Notes under the pieces: generated by a model | The model's database searches: none | What the model saw: only the letters and a program-made list of their open reading frames with translations | What the model was told of the DNA's origin: nothing | In this document: one piece after another, positions 41,533 through 51,666 of the stretch | Layout of the letters: each line of letters opens with the position of its first letter | How positions within the stretch are numbered: position 1 is the stretch's first letter | Source of the DNA: Spirodela intermedia | Lineage: Eukaryota; Streptophyta; Magnoliopsida; Alismatales; Araceae | Length of the DNA stretch: 52,500 nucleotides | NCBI GenBank assembly: GCA_902729315.2 | Contig: LR746279.1 | Coordinates: 765,001-817,500 of the forward strand | Reading direction: 5' to 3' | Program-made: the position numbers and the translations under genes

Positions 41533-41754
41533 CTGATCTTGTTGATCCTCGGCCTTGTACTCTTTCTCTCCCTCTCTCTCTGTCTGTATGAATGGTGCTG
41601 TCTGGCTCCTGCTGCTTCTCTCTATCTCTCTGTATGAATGTGAGCATGCGGCCATGTAAAGTTTATATTTATCGTGCAATTATCTCGCAATTATCTTGCT
41701 CCTGGCCCAAAACTAAATCATGAAAATGGGCAGTGGGCCCTTCATACGCTCGTC

Positions 41755-41793
<39 letters not shown>

Positions 41794-42733
41794 CGAATCT
41801 ATGAGAGATTGAGCTGAGCTGGTGTTCAAGGTCTCCAACCAACCCATTGTTTGCCTTAATTAATGTGCTCTATATTTATATGATTTTCTAAATAAATCAT
41901 TTATATAAATATCCGGGAAATTTCTAGTGTCCATTTTATTCCATATGAGAGAGTATATAGTTTGATGAATAACTTCAATTTTTGAACTAAATGGACAGAT
42001 ATTAGTAGTATGCATCTGGAAATATTTAAAATCGTTTTTTTTAAAGTAAAATGGATAATTATTTTATGCGAAAATATCCACGCACATGATTATAGCTCGA
42101 AAACCAAACTTTAATATGCAAATTTTCATATTAATTTATATTTTTGTCTGAAATTTTAATTACTTTATTTGACCACGTATAATTAATTTTAAAAAGGATT
42201 TTTAAAGTAAAATGGATAAGTATTTTATAATAGAATATCAATGCGCAAGATCATACCTCGCAAAATAAACTTTAATACGAAAAATTTCAGATTTTTTTAT
42301 TTTTTATGGAAATTTAGTTCATTTATTTGACCACCATCATTGTTTATATTAAAAAATATATTTTACTGGTGACGTTTGTCCACGTCATCCCTCCTTCTCT
42401 TCCCCCTCCCACTCCATCTGATAGGAAGAAAGAGAAATATCAGCGCGGAAGATAAAACCGCCGGCTCTCGAGCCGGAGGTGCTGCCGTCCTCTTGAATCT
42501 CTTGCTCTTTTCCACTTCCGCAGCTCGCAGCGGTGGGCGGCCGCTGCCTCGTTGCTGCTCCTCCACTGTCTGCATCAATGGAGGACGGCCTGTGTGAGAA
42601 CAATCCCCATCTCCTCGGCCGGTGTACTGCATAGCTCCAGAGCGGCCAGTGGCGGCCCTTCTCCGGCTCGTCTCCAGGAAAGAGCTCGAGTTGCGGCTGC
42701 TCTTGGTTCGTCGTCTCAGCCTATTCCTGCTTC
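41533..42733. other. Spacer between SKIP1-like and PGR3-like genes
   Basis: Holds the F-box gene 3' region with CT/TCTG tracts, a (GA)n run at 41756-41787, a very AT-rich block with a tandem repeat, and from 42360 a GC-rich leader of the PPR gene. ORFs in the leader on both strands match nothing I know. Confidence 0.6.
42030..42350. repeat. ~165-bp tandem duplication, AT-rich
   Basis: Two copies start near 42037 and 42198 with TTTTTAAAGTAAAATGGATAA. Both pass through CATGATTATAGCTCG or AAGATCATACCTCG, AACTTTAATA, and end TTTATTTGACCAC. Confidence 0.88.
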
Positions 42734-45700
42734 ATGGAGCTCTGCTCTTCGGGAATTCGGTGCGGTAATGTGAGGGCTCCAGAGTTGGAGGCTAATCTGG
42801 TATCTGTGAATGGATTGTCGTTCACGAGGAGGAAGAAATTGGGGGATTATAGGGTGTTCCGGCCGAGGTTTCTCGTCTACAGTCATGATTGGAGGGAATC
42901 CCGTCTGGTTAAATGCCGGTGCTGCGCGAGAACGCCGTATATGGCGGCCGCAGAGGAGAAACGGAGAAATCGGATGAGTTCTGACGACGTCGCCGACGTC
43001 CTCAAGTCCGTTTCTGATCCGATCGAGGCGTTTTCCCTCTTCAGGTCCCTCTCTCAACAGCCTGAGGTCGTCCACACCACCGATTCCTGTAATTACATGC
43101 TCGAGCTCTTGAGAGCTCATGGGAGGTTGGAAGAGATGGCGATTGTGTTTGACCTAATGCAGAAACAGATCATAAAAAGGAACCGCGACACCTTCTTGAC
43201 GATATTCAAGAGCCTGGACTTCCACCGAGGCATCAGAATCGCTCCTCTTGCTCTCTCAAGAATGAAGGGAGCGGGGTTTGTCTTGAACGCCTTCTCCTAC
43301 AACGGCCTGATACATTTCCTCCTCCAGTCCGGCTTCTTTGTGGAGGCCATGCAGGTCTACAAGAGGATGATATCAGAAGGTATCAAGCCCAGTATGAAGA
43401 CCTACTCTGCGCTCATGGTTGCAGCAGGGAAGAGAAGACAGATTGAGACCGTGATGGAGCTTCTTTCTGAGATGGAGGACTTGGGATTGAGGCCAAATGT
43501 GTACACCTTCACCATATGCATCAAGATTCTTGGGCAAGTGGGCAGCATCGACGACGCATTCAGGCTCTTGAGGAGAATGGAGGAGGAGTGCTGCAGACCA
43601 GATGTCGTGACCTACACAGTGCTCATAGAAGCCCTCTGCAACGCTGGTAGACTTGATGAGGCCGAGAACCTCTTCCGGAAGATGAAGTCCAGTGATCAGA
43701 AACCAGACAGGGTGACCTATCTCACCCTGCTCAACAAGTTTGGCGATGCCGGTGACCTCAAATCCCTGAGAGAATTCTGGGAGGAAATGGAGATCGATGG
43801 GTACCACGCTGATGTGGTCGTCTATACCATAATGATAGACGCCCTCTGCAAGGAGGGGCAGGTTGAAGAAGCACTCGCCATGGTCGATCTGATGAGAAAG
43901 GAGGACGTGGAGCCAAACATTTATACCTTCAATACCCTCATCGGAGGACTTCTCAGAGCTGGTCGATTGGCTGAAGCCCTCAGTTTCTTACATCTGATGG
44001 ATGCTCAAGGCCCAAGACCCACTGCCTACACCTTCGTCCTCTTCATTGACTACTATGGGAAGTCTGGGGAGTCCGAGAAGGCCCTGGACATGTTCCAGGA
44101 GATGAAGAGGAAGGGTCTGGCTCCGAACACTGTGGCCTGCAATGCCTGCCTCCATGGCCTCATTGCTTCTGCGAGGTTCAGTGAGGCAAAGGACATCTTC
44201 CAAGAAATCGGCGGCAGCGGCCTCTCCCCAGATGCCATCACCTACAGCATGATGTTCAAATGCTACAGCAAGGCCGGCAGAGAGAGTGAAGCTGCCGAAT
44301 TGTACTTCGAAATGGTGGAAAGCGGCTGCGTCATGGATGAGATTGCTGTTAATTCCCTGATCGACACGTTCTACAAGACGGGCAGAGAGGGCGAGGCGTG
44401 GGGATTGTTCCAGAGAATGAAGCAGATGAAGCTTTCTCCAACTGTAGTCACCTACAACACTCTGTTGGCGGGGCTAGTTAGAGAAGGGAGGATCAAAAGA
44501 GCCGCCCATTTCTTCGAGGAAATGGGTCGCCATGGCTGCCCGCCGAACACCGTGACCTTCAACGTCATGCTGGACGGCCTCTGCAAGAACGGCAAGCTCG
44601 ATCTGGGGTTGAAGATGCTCTACGACATGACAGAGCGAGATTGCCTGCCCGACGTCCAATCCTACAACACCATCTTCCATGGTCTGATCAGAGATGACAG
44701 AATCTACGAAGCTCTGTGGCTCTTCAATCAGATGAAGAAGGTGATGTATCCCGACTTCGTATCTCTCTGCAGTCTCCTGCCTGGTTTAATCAAGCATGAA
44801 CTGGTGGAAGAGGCCTCTCAGATCTCCGAGAACTATCTGCTCCAGCCCGGTGCTCAGATCGACAGATCCTCATGGGAGACTCTCATGGAAGGGATCCTGT
44901 CCAAAGCCGGAGTTCCTCCCTCCATCCTCTTTGCCGAGAAAACCGCCTCTAATGGCGGCACCTTCAGAAACGACTACCTTCTGTGTGCCGTCATCAGAGA
45001 CCTCTGCAAGAAGAAGAAGCCCCTCCATGCCCGTGAAGTCTTCGAGAAGTTCAAGGGTCTCGGCATCTCCCCATCTCTGCAATCCTACAACCCTCTCATC
45101 GCCGGCCTCCTGGAGGCCAATCTCTTCCAAGAAGCTTGGGCCCTGTTCGAGGAGATGAAGAAGGCCGGTTGCTCCCCCAACGTCGTCACCTACAACGAGA
45201 TCTTGAACGCGATGGGGAAATCCAGGAAGATCGAAGAACTACTGGAGCTGTACAAGGAGATGAGCTCCAGAGGATGCAAGCCCAACGCCATCACCTACAA
45301 CACCGTCATCAGCGGCCTGGTCAGGTCCGGAAGACTGGACCAGGCGCTCGATTTCTACTACGATCTCCTGAGCAGGGACTTCTCCCCCACTCCCTGCACC
45401 TACGGGCCTCTCATCGACGGCTTCCTCAAGTCCAAGCAGACGGCCATGGCGGAGCAGCTCTTCAAGGAGATGGCGGAGTACGGTTGCAGGCCCAACTGCG
45501 CCATCTACAACATCCTCATCTCAGGGTACGGCAAGGTCGGCGACATGGACAAGGCCCTCGAGCTCTTCCACGGCATGGCTGCAGAAGGGATCCCCCCCGA
45601 CGTGAAGACCTTCACCATCCTCATCGACGCTCTGTTCATGGCGGGTAGGCCAGAAGACGCCCTCTGCCACTTCGAGGAGCTGAAGAAGAAGAAAGGGGAG

Positions 45701-46096
45701 AAGAAGGGGCCGGGGCCTGATCTCGTCGCCTACAATTACGTCATCAATGGCCTCGGGAGGTCGAGGAGGCTCGAGGAGGCACTCGCCATGTTCGTGGAGT
45801 TGCAGAACGAGGGCATCTCCCCGGACCTCTACACCTACAACACCCTGATTCTTCATCTCTGCAAGGTGGGCATGGTGGAGGAGGCCGGGAAGATGTACGA
45901 AGAGCTTCAGCTCAAGGGCATGGCGCCCAATGTCTTCACCTACAATGCTCTGATCAGAGGGTACAGCTCCTCAGGAAGTGCAGACAACGCCTACGCCGTC
46001 TATGAGAAGATGGTGATGGGAGGTTGCAGACCCAACACGGGGACCTTCGCCCAGCTCCCCAATCAGTCAATCCGAACACCACCACTTGGGTTCTGA
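42734..46096 (+). CDS. PGR3: Pentatricopeptide repeat protein, PGR3-like, chloroplastic
   Basis: An intronless frame of 1120 residues. The first ~80 residues are basic and hydroxylated-residue-rich, as in a plastid transit peptide. From about residue 113 to the end run more than 25 P-type PPR motifs (PDVVTYTVLIEALCNAGRLDEA style), with no E or DYW domain. Arabidopsis PGR3 is about the same size with 27 PPRs. It stabilises and promotes translation of plastid petL and ndh transcripts, affecting cytochrome b6f and NDH. The ending VYEKMVMGGCRPNTGTFAQLPN is PGR3-like, which is my main reason for the assignment. The last residues (NQSIRTPPLGF) are encoded by the first unit of a downstream tandem repeat. 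Confidence 0.9.
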   Translation: MELCSSGIRCGNVRAPELEANLVSVNGLSFTRRKKLGDYRVFRPRFLVYSHDWRESRLVKCRCCARTPYMAAAEEKRRNRMSSDDVADVLKSVSDPIEAFSLFRSLSQQPEVVHTTDSCNYMLELLRAHGRLEEMAIVFDLMQKQIIKRNRDTFLTIFKSLDFHRGIRIAPLALSRMKGAGFVLNAFSYNGLIHFLLQSGFFVEAMQVYKRMISEGIKPSMKTYSALMVAAGKRRQIETVMELLSEMEDLGLRPNVYTFTICIKILGQVGSIDDAFRLLRRMEEECCRPDVVTYTVLIEALCNAGRLDEAENLFRKMKSSDQKPDRVTYLTLLNKFGDAGDLKSLREFWEEMEIDGYHADVVVYTIMIDALCKEGQVEEALAMVDLMRKEDVEPNIYTFNTLIGGLLRAGRLAEALSFLHLMDAQGPRPTAYTFVLFIDYYGKSGESEKALDMFQEMKRKGLAPNTVACNACLHGLIASARFSEAKDIFQEIGGSGLSPDAITYSMMFKCYSKAGRESEAAELYFEMVESGCVMDEIAVNSLIDTFYKTGREGEAWGLFQRMKQMKLSPTVVTYNTLLAGLVREGRIKRAAHFFEEMGRHGCPPNTVTFNVMLDGLCKNGKLDLGLKMLYDMTERDCLPDVQSYNTIFHGLIRDDRIYEALWLFNQMKKVMYPDFVSLCSLLPGLIKHELVEEASQISENYLLQPGAQIDRSSWETLMEGILSKAGVPPSILFAEKTASNGGTFRNDYLLCAVIRDLCKKKKPLHAREVFEKFKGLGISPSLQSYNPLIAGLLEANLFQEAWALFEEMKKAGCSPNVVTYNEILNAMGKSRKIEELLELYKEMSSRGCKPNAITYNTVISGLVRSGRLDQALDFYYDLLSRDFSPTPCTYGPLIDGFLKSKQTAMAEQLFKEMAEYGCRPNCAIYNILISGYGKVGDMDKALELFHGMAAEGIPPDVKTFTILIDALFMAGRPEDALCHFEELKKKKGEKKGPGPDLVAYNYVINGLGRSRRLEEALAMFVELQNEGISPDLYTYNTLILHLCKVGMVEEAGKMYEELQLKGMAPNVFTYNALIRGYSSSGSADNAYAVYEKMVMGGCRPNTGTFAQLPNQSIRTPPLGF

Positions 46097-46850
46097 CTTT
46101 TATTCCCTCCCCCCCCCCGGCGGTGATACATCTGCGAGGTCAACGCCCTCTGTAAATGGTCTCATGATTCTGATCTTCCTCCTTGGAAAAATCAATTATG
46201 AAGTTATTATGCATACAAAGATTGGATTTTTTTTTCTAGATTTAATAGGATGCATTCTGACTATTCTGGATTCGGTATTGGTCAATGCTCCCCAATCAGT
46301 CAACCTGCACACCACTTGAGTTCTGACTTCTGTTCCCCCCAGGTGATACATCTGCGATGTCAACGCACTCTGTAAATGATCTCATGATTCTGACCTTCCT
46401 GCTTAGAAAATTCAATTATGAAGAAAATTATGCATACCAAGATTAGTTTTTTTTTCTAGATTTAATATAATTTTTTCTGCTTATTTTGGCTTTTTTGTCG
46501 GTCAACGCCCAGTCCCCCCAATCAGTCTATCCGCTCACCACTTGAGTTCTGACTTTTCCCCCCAGGTGATACATCTGCGAGGTCAACGCCCGCTGTAAGT
46601 GGTCTCGGTTCTGATATTTGTGTCTGGAAAAATGATTTATTAAGTAATATTATGCAGACAAGATGACACTTTATTTATAGATTTAATGGAATGCATTCCG
46701 CTTGTCTTGGCTTTTATGTTGGTCAACGCCAGCTCTCCAGTAGGTCAATCCGTACACCAGTTGGGTTCTGACTTTTATCTCCCCCTCCCCCCCGGCGATG
46801 ATACATCTGCAAGCTCAACGCCCTCTGTAAATGGTCTCATGGTGTGGGCC
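46050..46850. repeat. Four-copy ~220-bp tandem repeat overlapping the PGR3 stop
   Basis: Units start near 46052, 46285, 46508 and 46728. Each opens with a CCCCAATCAGTCAATCCG-like head, then CACTTG(G/A)GTTCTGACTTTT, a C-rich run, GGTGATACATCTGCGAGGTC, AACGCCCTCTGTAAATGGTC, and an AT-rich half ending TTGGTCAACGCC. The last unit is partial. The first 45 bases of unit one are the final codons and stop of the PPR gene. Confidence 0.95.
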
Positions 46851-47207
46851 CACTCGCCCACAATATTAGGATTTTAATCATGGGGATCAGAGATGTTTGG
46901 GCCGTCTGATTTTTATAATAAATAGTAATAACTATAAATTATTTGAGCCTTTTAACTATGCACCGTTATGGATATTCTAGGCGTAGATATTCTATGCGAG
47001 GCCGTCACCGTTACGGAAAAGATAACGGTGTAATTCGGGATTCGATGGAGGGCACTATGGTCAACTAGGTCCAGAATTACAGGCCCTGTGGGGTTCTACT
47101 CTATCCTCATGGAGGGGGCCTCTTCCTCTCTTCCTCTCTTCCTCTCGTCGTTCCCTCCTCCACTTCGCGCGCAGTCGTTCTCGGAGAAGGTCGGGTCCTG
47201 TCTTCCG
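46851..47207. other. Promoter and leader region of the STIC2 gene
   Basis: AT-rich to 46950, then a GC-richer leader. CACCGTTA and TAACGGTG form an inverted repeat at 47006-47030 with a 9-base loop; each arm is a MYB-type core. The frame of the next gene stays open upstream to an ATG at 47109. Confidence 0.5.
47006..47030. other. Short perfect inverted repeat
   Basis: CACCGTTA and TAACGGTG flank a 9-base loop about 180 bases upstream of the STIC2 ATG. A further CACCGTTATGG lies about 40 bases before it. It could be a paired MYB-core site or chance. Confidence 0.5.
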
Positions 47208-50087
47208 ATGGCGTCCACCAATGCTCTGCCCGGTCAGGTGTCGAGCGCGCGTATGGCGTGCGACAGGAGAGGGGCTAGGTGTCCAGTCTCCTTCTGTAGG
47301 TGTTCCACGCTTCATCCTGAATTGACCTGTATTTGTGATGAAAGCTTTTGATTCTGTTAGTGTCTTTTTGTCCGTTTTCAGCTTCATTCGGGCAGTCGCT
47401 TTGGTTTTGATCTAGAGTGGATGACTGTGATGGCCCACTCTCTGAGTCTAGGGTTGAAACTGATGCGGTAATTCACGCTTATTGGTGAATTATTGGGGGT
47501 TTTGCGCTCGGACGACCTCTATTTTGGGCCTTTTTGGTCTGCTTTTCTGTTTTCTAGTCAATTTCTGTAGCCATTTCCCCTGAAATGTGTTTTCCTGCCT
47601 CATGTTTCAGGGGATGTTAGTTTATTATTATTTTTCCAATTATATTTCAGTGCGTTCATGCTATTTTGATTACCCGAGGAATATGGCGTTTGCGTAAATT
47701 GTAAATTGTAAGTCGGTGAAGGAAAAGAGAGAAAATGTGTTGGATTAGATGCTTCCGACGCGATATCGAGAAGTGTACTCATGTTCTTGTGACTTTACTT
47801 CAGAATACAGTATATCTGGGAGCTTTATCATTTTTCTGTTGAGCTAGATGTAAGACTATGTTTTCTTTCAGGTAATGAACTCCGCACCAGCAAGTTCGTG
47901 AAAGTTCCACGGCTTATATCACGGTCTTCTTGTAAAAGCGGGAAGAAAATTAGCCCTCTCAGAGTTAATGGTTTGTTCGGAGGAAAGAAGGATAAGGGCG
48001 ACGGTGATGATGGTTCGTCAAAGGTGAGAAATACTGTAGTGAGTGTGGTGCAGATATCTGTTCTTGATCACTGGATGCTGCGTAATTGAAAAAAAAATCA
48101 TGGGCCTTTGTTACGTCAGCCTTGCTTATGGTTTCCTTTTCCTTTTTCGTGGTAGTTGTAATTCGGATGATCTTCAATCATGAGTCTCTTGGCATCTGGA
48201 ATGATTCATTCTTTGCTAATCACTAGATTGACTCTCATTTAATGCTTGGCTATGCTCAATTAAAACTTATTTTGCTTCTTACGAGTTGGTAATCTCCCAG
48301 TGTAATTTGGCCTAATAGATAGCTATTAGATGATTACGACTATTTAAAAATTATTTATAGCCCTATTTCTAAACAAATAAATGATTGAAGATAGATCCAT
48401 AAGATTTGAAGCTCGTTACCCATGCATATGTCACTTATCCTGTTAATAGGTTTGAAGGCCAAACTTAGACAGGAACGTAAAAATTGGTTGTTGTTTCTTC
48501 TGGGAGCCTTTCAGCCTGAAACCAAGTTTTTTGCACTATCACTTTAAACAGTAGATATATTATATTCTTGGATATGCATAGTCGTCCAGTTTATTGTCCT
48601 TTGTTGATTTCTTTCCTCAATTGCTATGCCATTTAGTTGTTTTTGAGGATTAACCATTTGATAGTGTGACCTGTCGAGGATGCAATCCCTTTCTCCATAG
48701 TTGTTAAAGAATTCCAGTTGAATGTGCTATTTAGTTGACGATATAATCCTCTTAATGCTTTTCAAAGTCGCCATCCTTGATTAATTGTGGAAACACTGCC
48801 CGTGTCAGTATGCGATTTCCACATCCGTTGTTGAGTCAGTCTTCAGCAAGCTACAATGAAAATATTATTAGATGCATTTTCGTCGTCAATTTAAATTTTC
48901 TTAATTAAACTTTTCTTAATTACAGTGCACAACAGGATTAAATAATTGTTATGTGGATATATATTTTTTTTATTTTTTATTTTCTGTATCATGGAAACGT
49001 GATTGTGTTATAAAAAAACAGTATTTTTCATGTTTGTATAAAAAATAACTATTCGTGGTATGTTTGGTTAATCATGCTAACCTCATTCTTATGCATCACC
49101 TATTTCTATGATAGGCAGGAATCGTGGGCAACCTGCAAAATCTTTATGAAACCGTGAAGAAGGCACAGATGGTTGTCCAAGTCGAAGCTGTTCGTGTACA
49201 GAAAGAGCTTGCTGAGTATGTGTCATCTCATTATTTCTCACAACGGATAAACCTTAGTCTCATTGAATTCCTATAATATGGTTTCAAAATATTTTGTTCA
49301 CAGAGCGGAGTTTGATGGGTACTGTGAAGACGAGCTAATCAAGGTAGGTCAACATTACTCATAACCTAATCTTTGTGTAGAGAAGAGTTGACTTATAGTG
49401 TTCTCTTTGCCAATGCTTGAATTAACCATGAATAACGATTCAGACGGTTTTATTTAAGTTAATATCAATTAAAACATCTCTTTTGGTGTTACTTTTCTCT
49501 AGAAATTAGTATTATTTTTTGAAAAAAATTCCTTGCAGGCAACCCTTTCTGGAAACCAGCAACCTCTGAGAATCGAAATCACTGAGGCTGCCATGGAGCT
49601 AGGAGCTGAGGTACTTCTTCATCGATTTGTGACTGCATCCCTGATATGATGATTTTTTGGAAAATATTTCTGTGCATTGAATATAAAATGCTTCTTGGAT
49701 CAAGCTTTTCATCTTCTCGTATATCACCACATTGGGTCCTTGATTTGCCCAATTCAGCAGTACCCATTACAGATATTTCCTGCTCATTCTTTCCAGAATC
49801 AGCCATTATTCCTTGATAATTGGGGTTTTCTTGGGATGATCCCTTTCTGTCCACTGTTTCCTGCAGAAGCTCTCTCTTCTGGTGACAGAGGCCTACAAGG
49901 ATGCCCATCAGAAGAGTGTCAAGGTAGGGCACCCAAGAAAGCCTTTCAAGCCACACCCACCAGCCTCTGCAACTCTCTTGATCTGAGATCTCCACCTTCT
50001 TTCTCCTAGGCCATGAAGGAGAGGATGAGCAACCTGGCCCAGAGCCTGGGGATGCCTCCTAACCTTGGCGAGGGGCTCAAGCAATGA
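47208..50087 (+). CDS. STIC2: YbaB/EbfC-family nucleoid-associated protein, chloroplastic (STIC2-like)
   Basis: Seven exons give 195 residues: 47208-47295, 47872-48023, 49115-49215, 49304-49343, 49539-49610, 49867-49923, 50010-50087. The start MASTNALPG suits a transit peptide; an in-frame upstream ATG at 47109 would add 33 residues. The first donor (GTAGGT at 47296) is chosen by phase and is the least certain junction. The mature part begins near LRVNGLFGGKKDKGDGDD. The YbaB domain follows: AGIVGNLQNLYETVKKAQMV, EFDGYCEDELIKATLSGNQQP, ITEAAMELGAEKLSLLVTEAY, MKERMSNLAQSLGMPP. Bacterial YbaB binds DNA. Arabidopsis STIC2 is a stromal/thylakoid factor linked to the cpSRP/Alb3 thylakoid protein-insertion pathway. 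No lesion seen. Confidence 0.88.
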
Positions 50088-50429
50088 AGGCCTTCCTCTG
50101 CCGCCAGTGGCGGTGGTGACGGCGGTGGTGGCAGGACAAGGTTCTCTGTGACTGCGGCCATTGGAGTCTCTGAGGATGTGCTGATCCGCCACAGGACAAG
50201 GTTTTGGTTAGTCTATGGATTCTAAGTGCAAGAAATATTTTTTATCTGATGCTTCATCTTCTTCTCACTAGATTATTTATCGATTAGTGGAATTTTTTGT
50301 CCATTTACTCGTAATTTCTGCCAATAAAATCGCCCATAATCTTGATATTTGTGTTTTTATGTGGCGTTTTATTTGCATATTCGGTGTTGTTGTGGCAGCC
50401 CTGGATTAAAATCGGAGTCTTGCAGGTTT

Positions 50430-50581
50430 TTGGCGGCCTTCATATTATACCCTTATGAAGAGAGAGAGAGAGAGAAAGAGCAGAGAGAGAGAGAGGAGAG
50501 GGGTAGAGATTGAAGCCTAAAATAAAGAAATTCTCCTGATGATTTGGGGAATATTGGAAAATGCGGTTTATATTATACCCT

Positions 50582-50616
<35 letters not shown>

Positions 50617-50674
50617 TGCGGTTTATATCTGATGATTTGGGGTATATTGGAAAATATATTATATACCCTTCTGA

Positions 50675-50705
<31 letters not shown>

Positions 50706-50765
50706 ATTGAAGCCTAAAATAAAAAAAATAGCCATATGATTGGGAAAATATTAGAAAAAGCCCAA
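50430..50765. repeat. Diverged three-copy repeat with (GA)n insertions
   Basis: Three units near 50437, 50567 and 50650 share ATATTATACCCTT, a GA run, (T)AGAGATTGAAGCCTAAAATAA (units 1 and 3), GATGATTTGGGG(A/T)ATATTGG and AAAATGCGGTTTATAT (unit boundary). The GA runs differ in length between units. Confidence 0.88.
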
Positions 50766-51017
50766 GATAGAGACGTCACCGGTGGCTCCCATAATGAGTT
50801 TCAGGCCGTAATGGATTATACGCTCCGAGACAAAACTTCTCAATTATTGCCGGATGGCCCAATAATTCAAAATATGTCAACCCAGCCCAATTAGTACCTC
50901 TCCCTGGGCCTCTCCACGTATCTCTGTCTGGTCTAGAGCTCCTGGGAAGGGTAATTTAGTCATTTGAGTAGGAATCTACGGGTACCTTTGGGTACGTGGC
51001 TTAAAACTGGATGCCCA

Positions 51018-51025
51018 TATATAAA
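51018..51025 (+). promoter_or_regulatory. Probable TATA box of the MRS2 gene
   Basis: TATATAAA lies 90 bases upstream of the ATG at 51115, followed by a C/T-rich leader. Sequence and spacing fit a plant core promoter. Confidence 0.75.
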
Positions 51026-51114
51026 CAGGGGGAGGAGGCTCTGAGGCACCTATCTGTCCAGTGGTCTTCCTTCCCTTTCCGCCTCTTCTGTCTTTTCTGT
51101 GGCTGCCCTCTCTC

Positions 51115-51666
51115 ATGGCGGACGACAGGGAGCGGCTCCTCCCTCCGAAGTCGTCCACATCGTCGTCGGCGGCCGCGGCGAAGTCAAGAGAGAGCGCGGC
51201 GGCGGCCGCCGCCGCCGCTCGGCGGCCGCTATTCCAGGGAATGGACTTCCTCGGGCTGAAGAAGCGGGGTCAGGGCCTACGGTCGTGGATCCGAGTGGAC
51301 GCCGCCACGGGGAGCTCACAAATTATGGAGGTCGATAAGTTCACCATGATGCGGCGGTGTGATCTCCCCGCACGGGATCTGCGGCTTCTGGATCCTCTGT
51401 TCGTGTATCCTTCCACTATCCTGGGCCGCGAGAAGGCCATCGTCGTCAATCTGGAGCAGATCAGGTGCATTATAACGGCTGATGAGGTGCTTCTTCTGAA
51501 CTCGCTCGACAGCTATGTACTCCAGTACGTCGTGGAGCTTCAGAGGAGGCTTTCAGTGCCGCCGGGGGATGCGTTTGGAGGGGACTCCTCACCAGATTAC
51601 CTCCCTTTCGAGTTTCGGGCATTGGAGGTGGCGTTAGAGGCGGCTTGCACATTCCTCGATGGGCAG
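51115..51666 (+). CDS. MRS2/CorA-type magnesium transporter, first exon (partial)
   Basis: Exon 1 encodes 184 residues from MADDRERLLPP to TFLDGQ, ends in phase 0 at a GTTTGG donor, and continues beyond the window. Signature stretches are FLGLKKRGQGLRSWIRVD, SQIMEVDKFTMMRRCDLPARD, DPLFVYPSTILGREKAIVVN, LEQIRCIITADEVLLLNSLD and YLPFEFRALEVALEAAC. They place it with the Arabidopsis MRS2-1/MRS2-10/MRS2-5 clade of Mg2+ channels. The transmembrane helices and GMN motif should lie in the missing exons. An alanine/serine-rich stretch at about residues 13-36 is encoded by GCG/GCC repeats and is likely variable. It is shorter than usual between RRLSVPPGD and SSPDYLPFE. Confidence 0.92.

Larger units (their letters stand above)
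50088..51114. other. STIC2 3' region and MRS2 promoter
   Basis: Contains the STIC2 3' UTR, the duplicated GA-rich block described next, and the MRS2 promoter. A TATA box lies at 51018-51025. ORFs on the minus strand near 50000-50190 are shadows of GC-rich sequence. Confidence 0.55.

Noticed and set aside
45136-45648. 170-residue plus ORF in PGR3
   Set aside because: Shifted-frame shadow of the PPR coding sequence, Arg/Gln-rich as expected from GC-rich codons.
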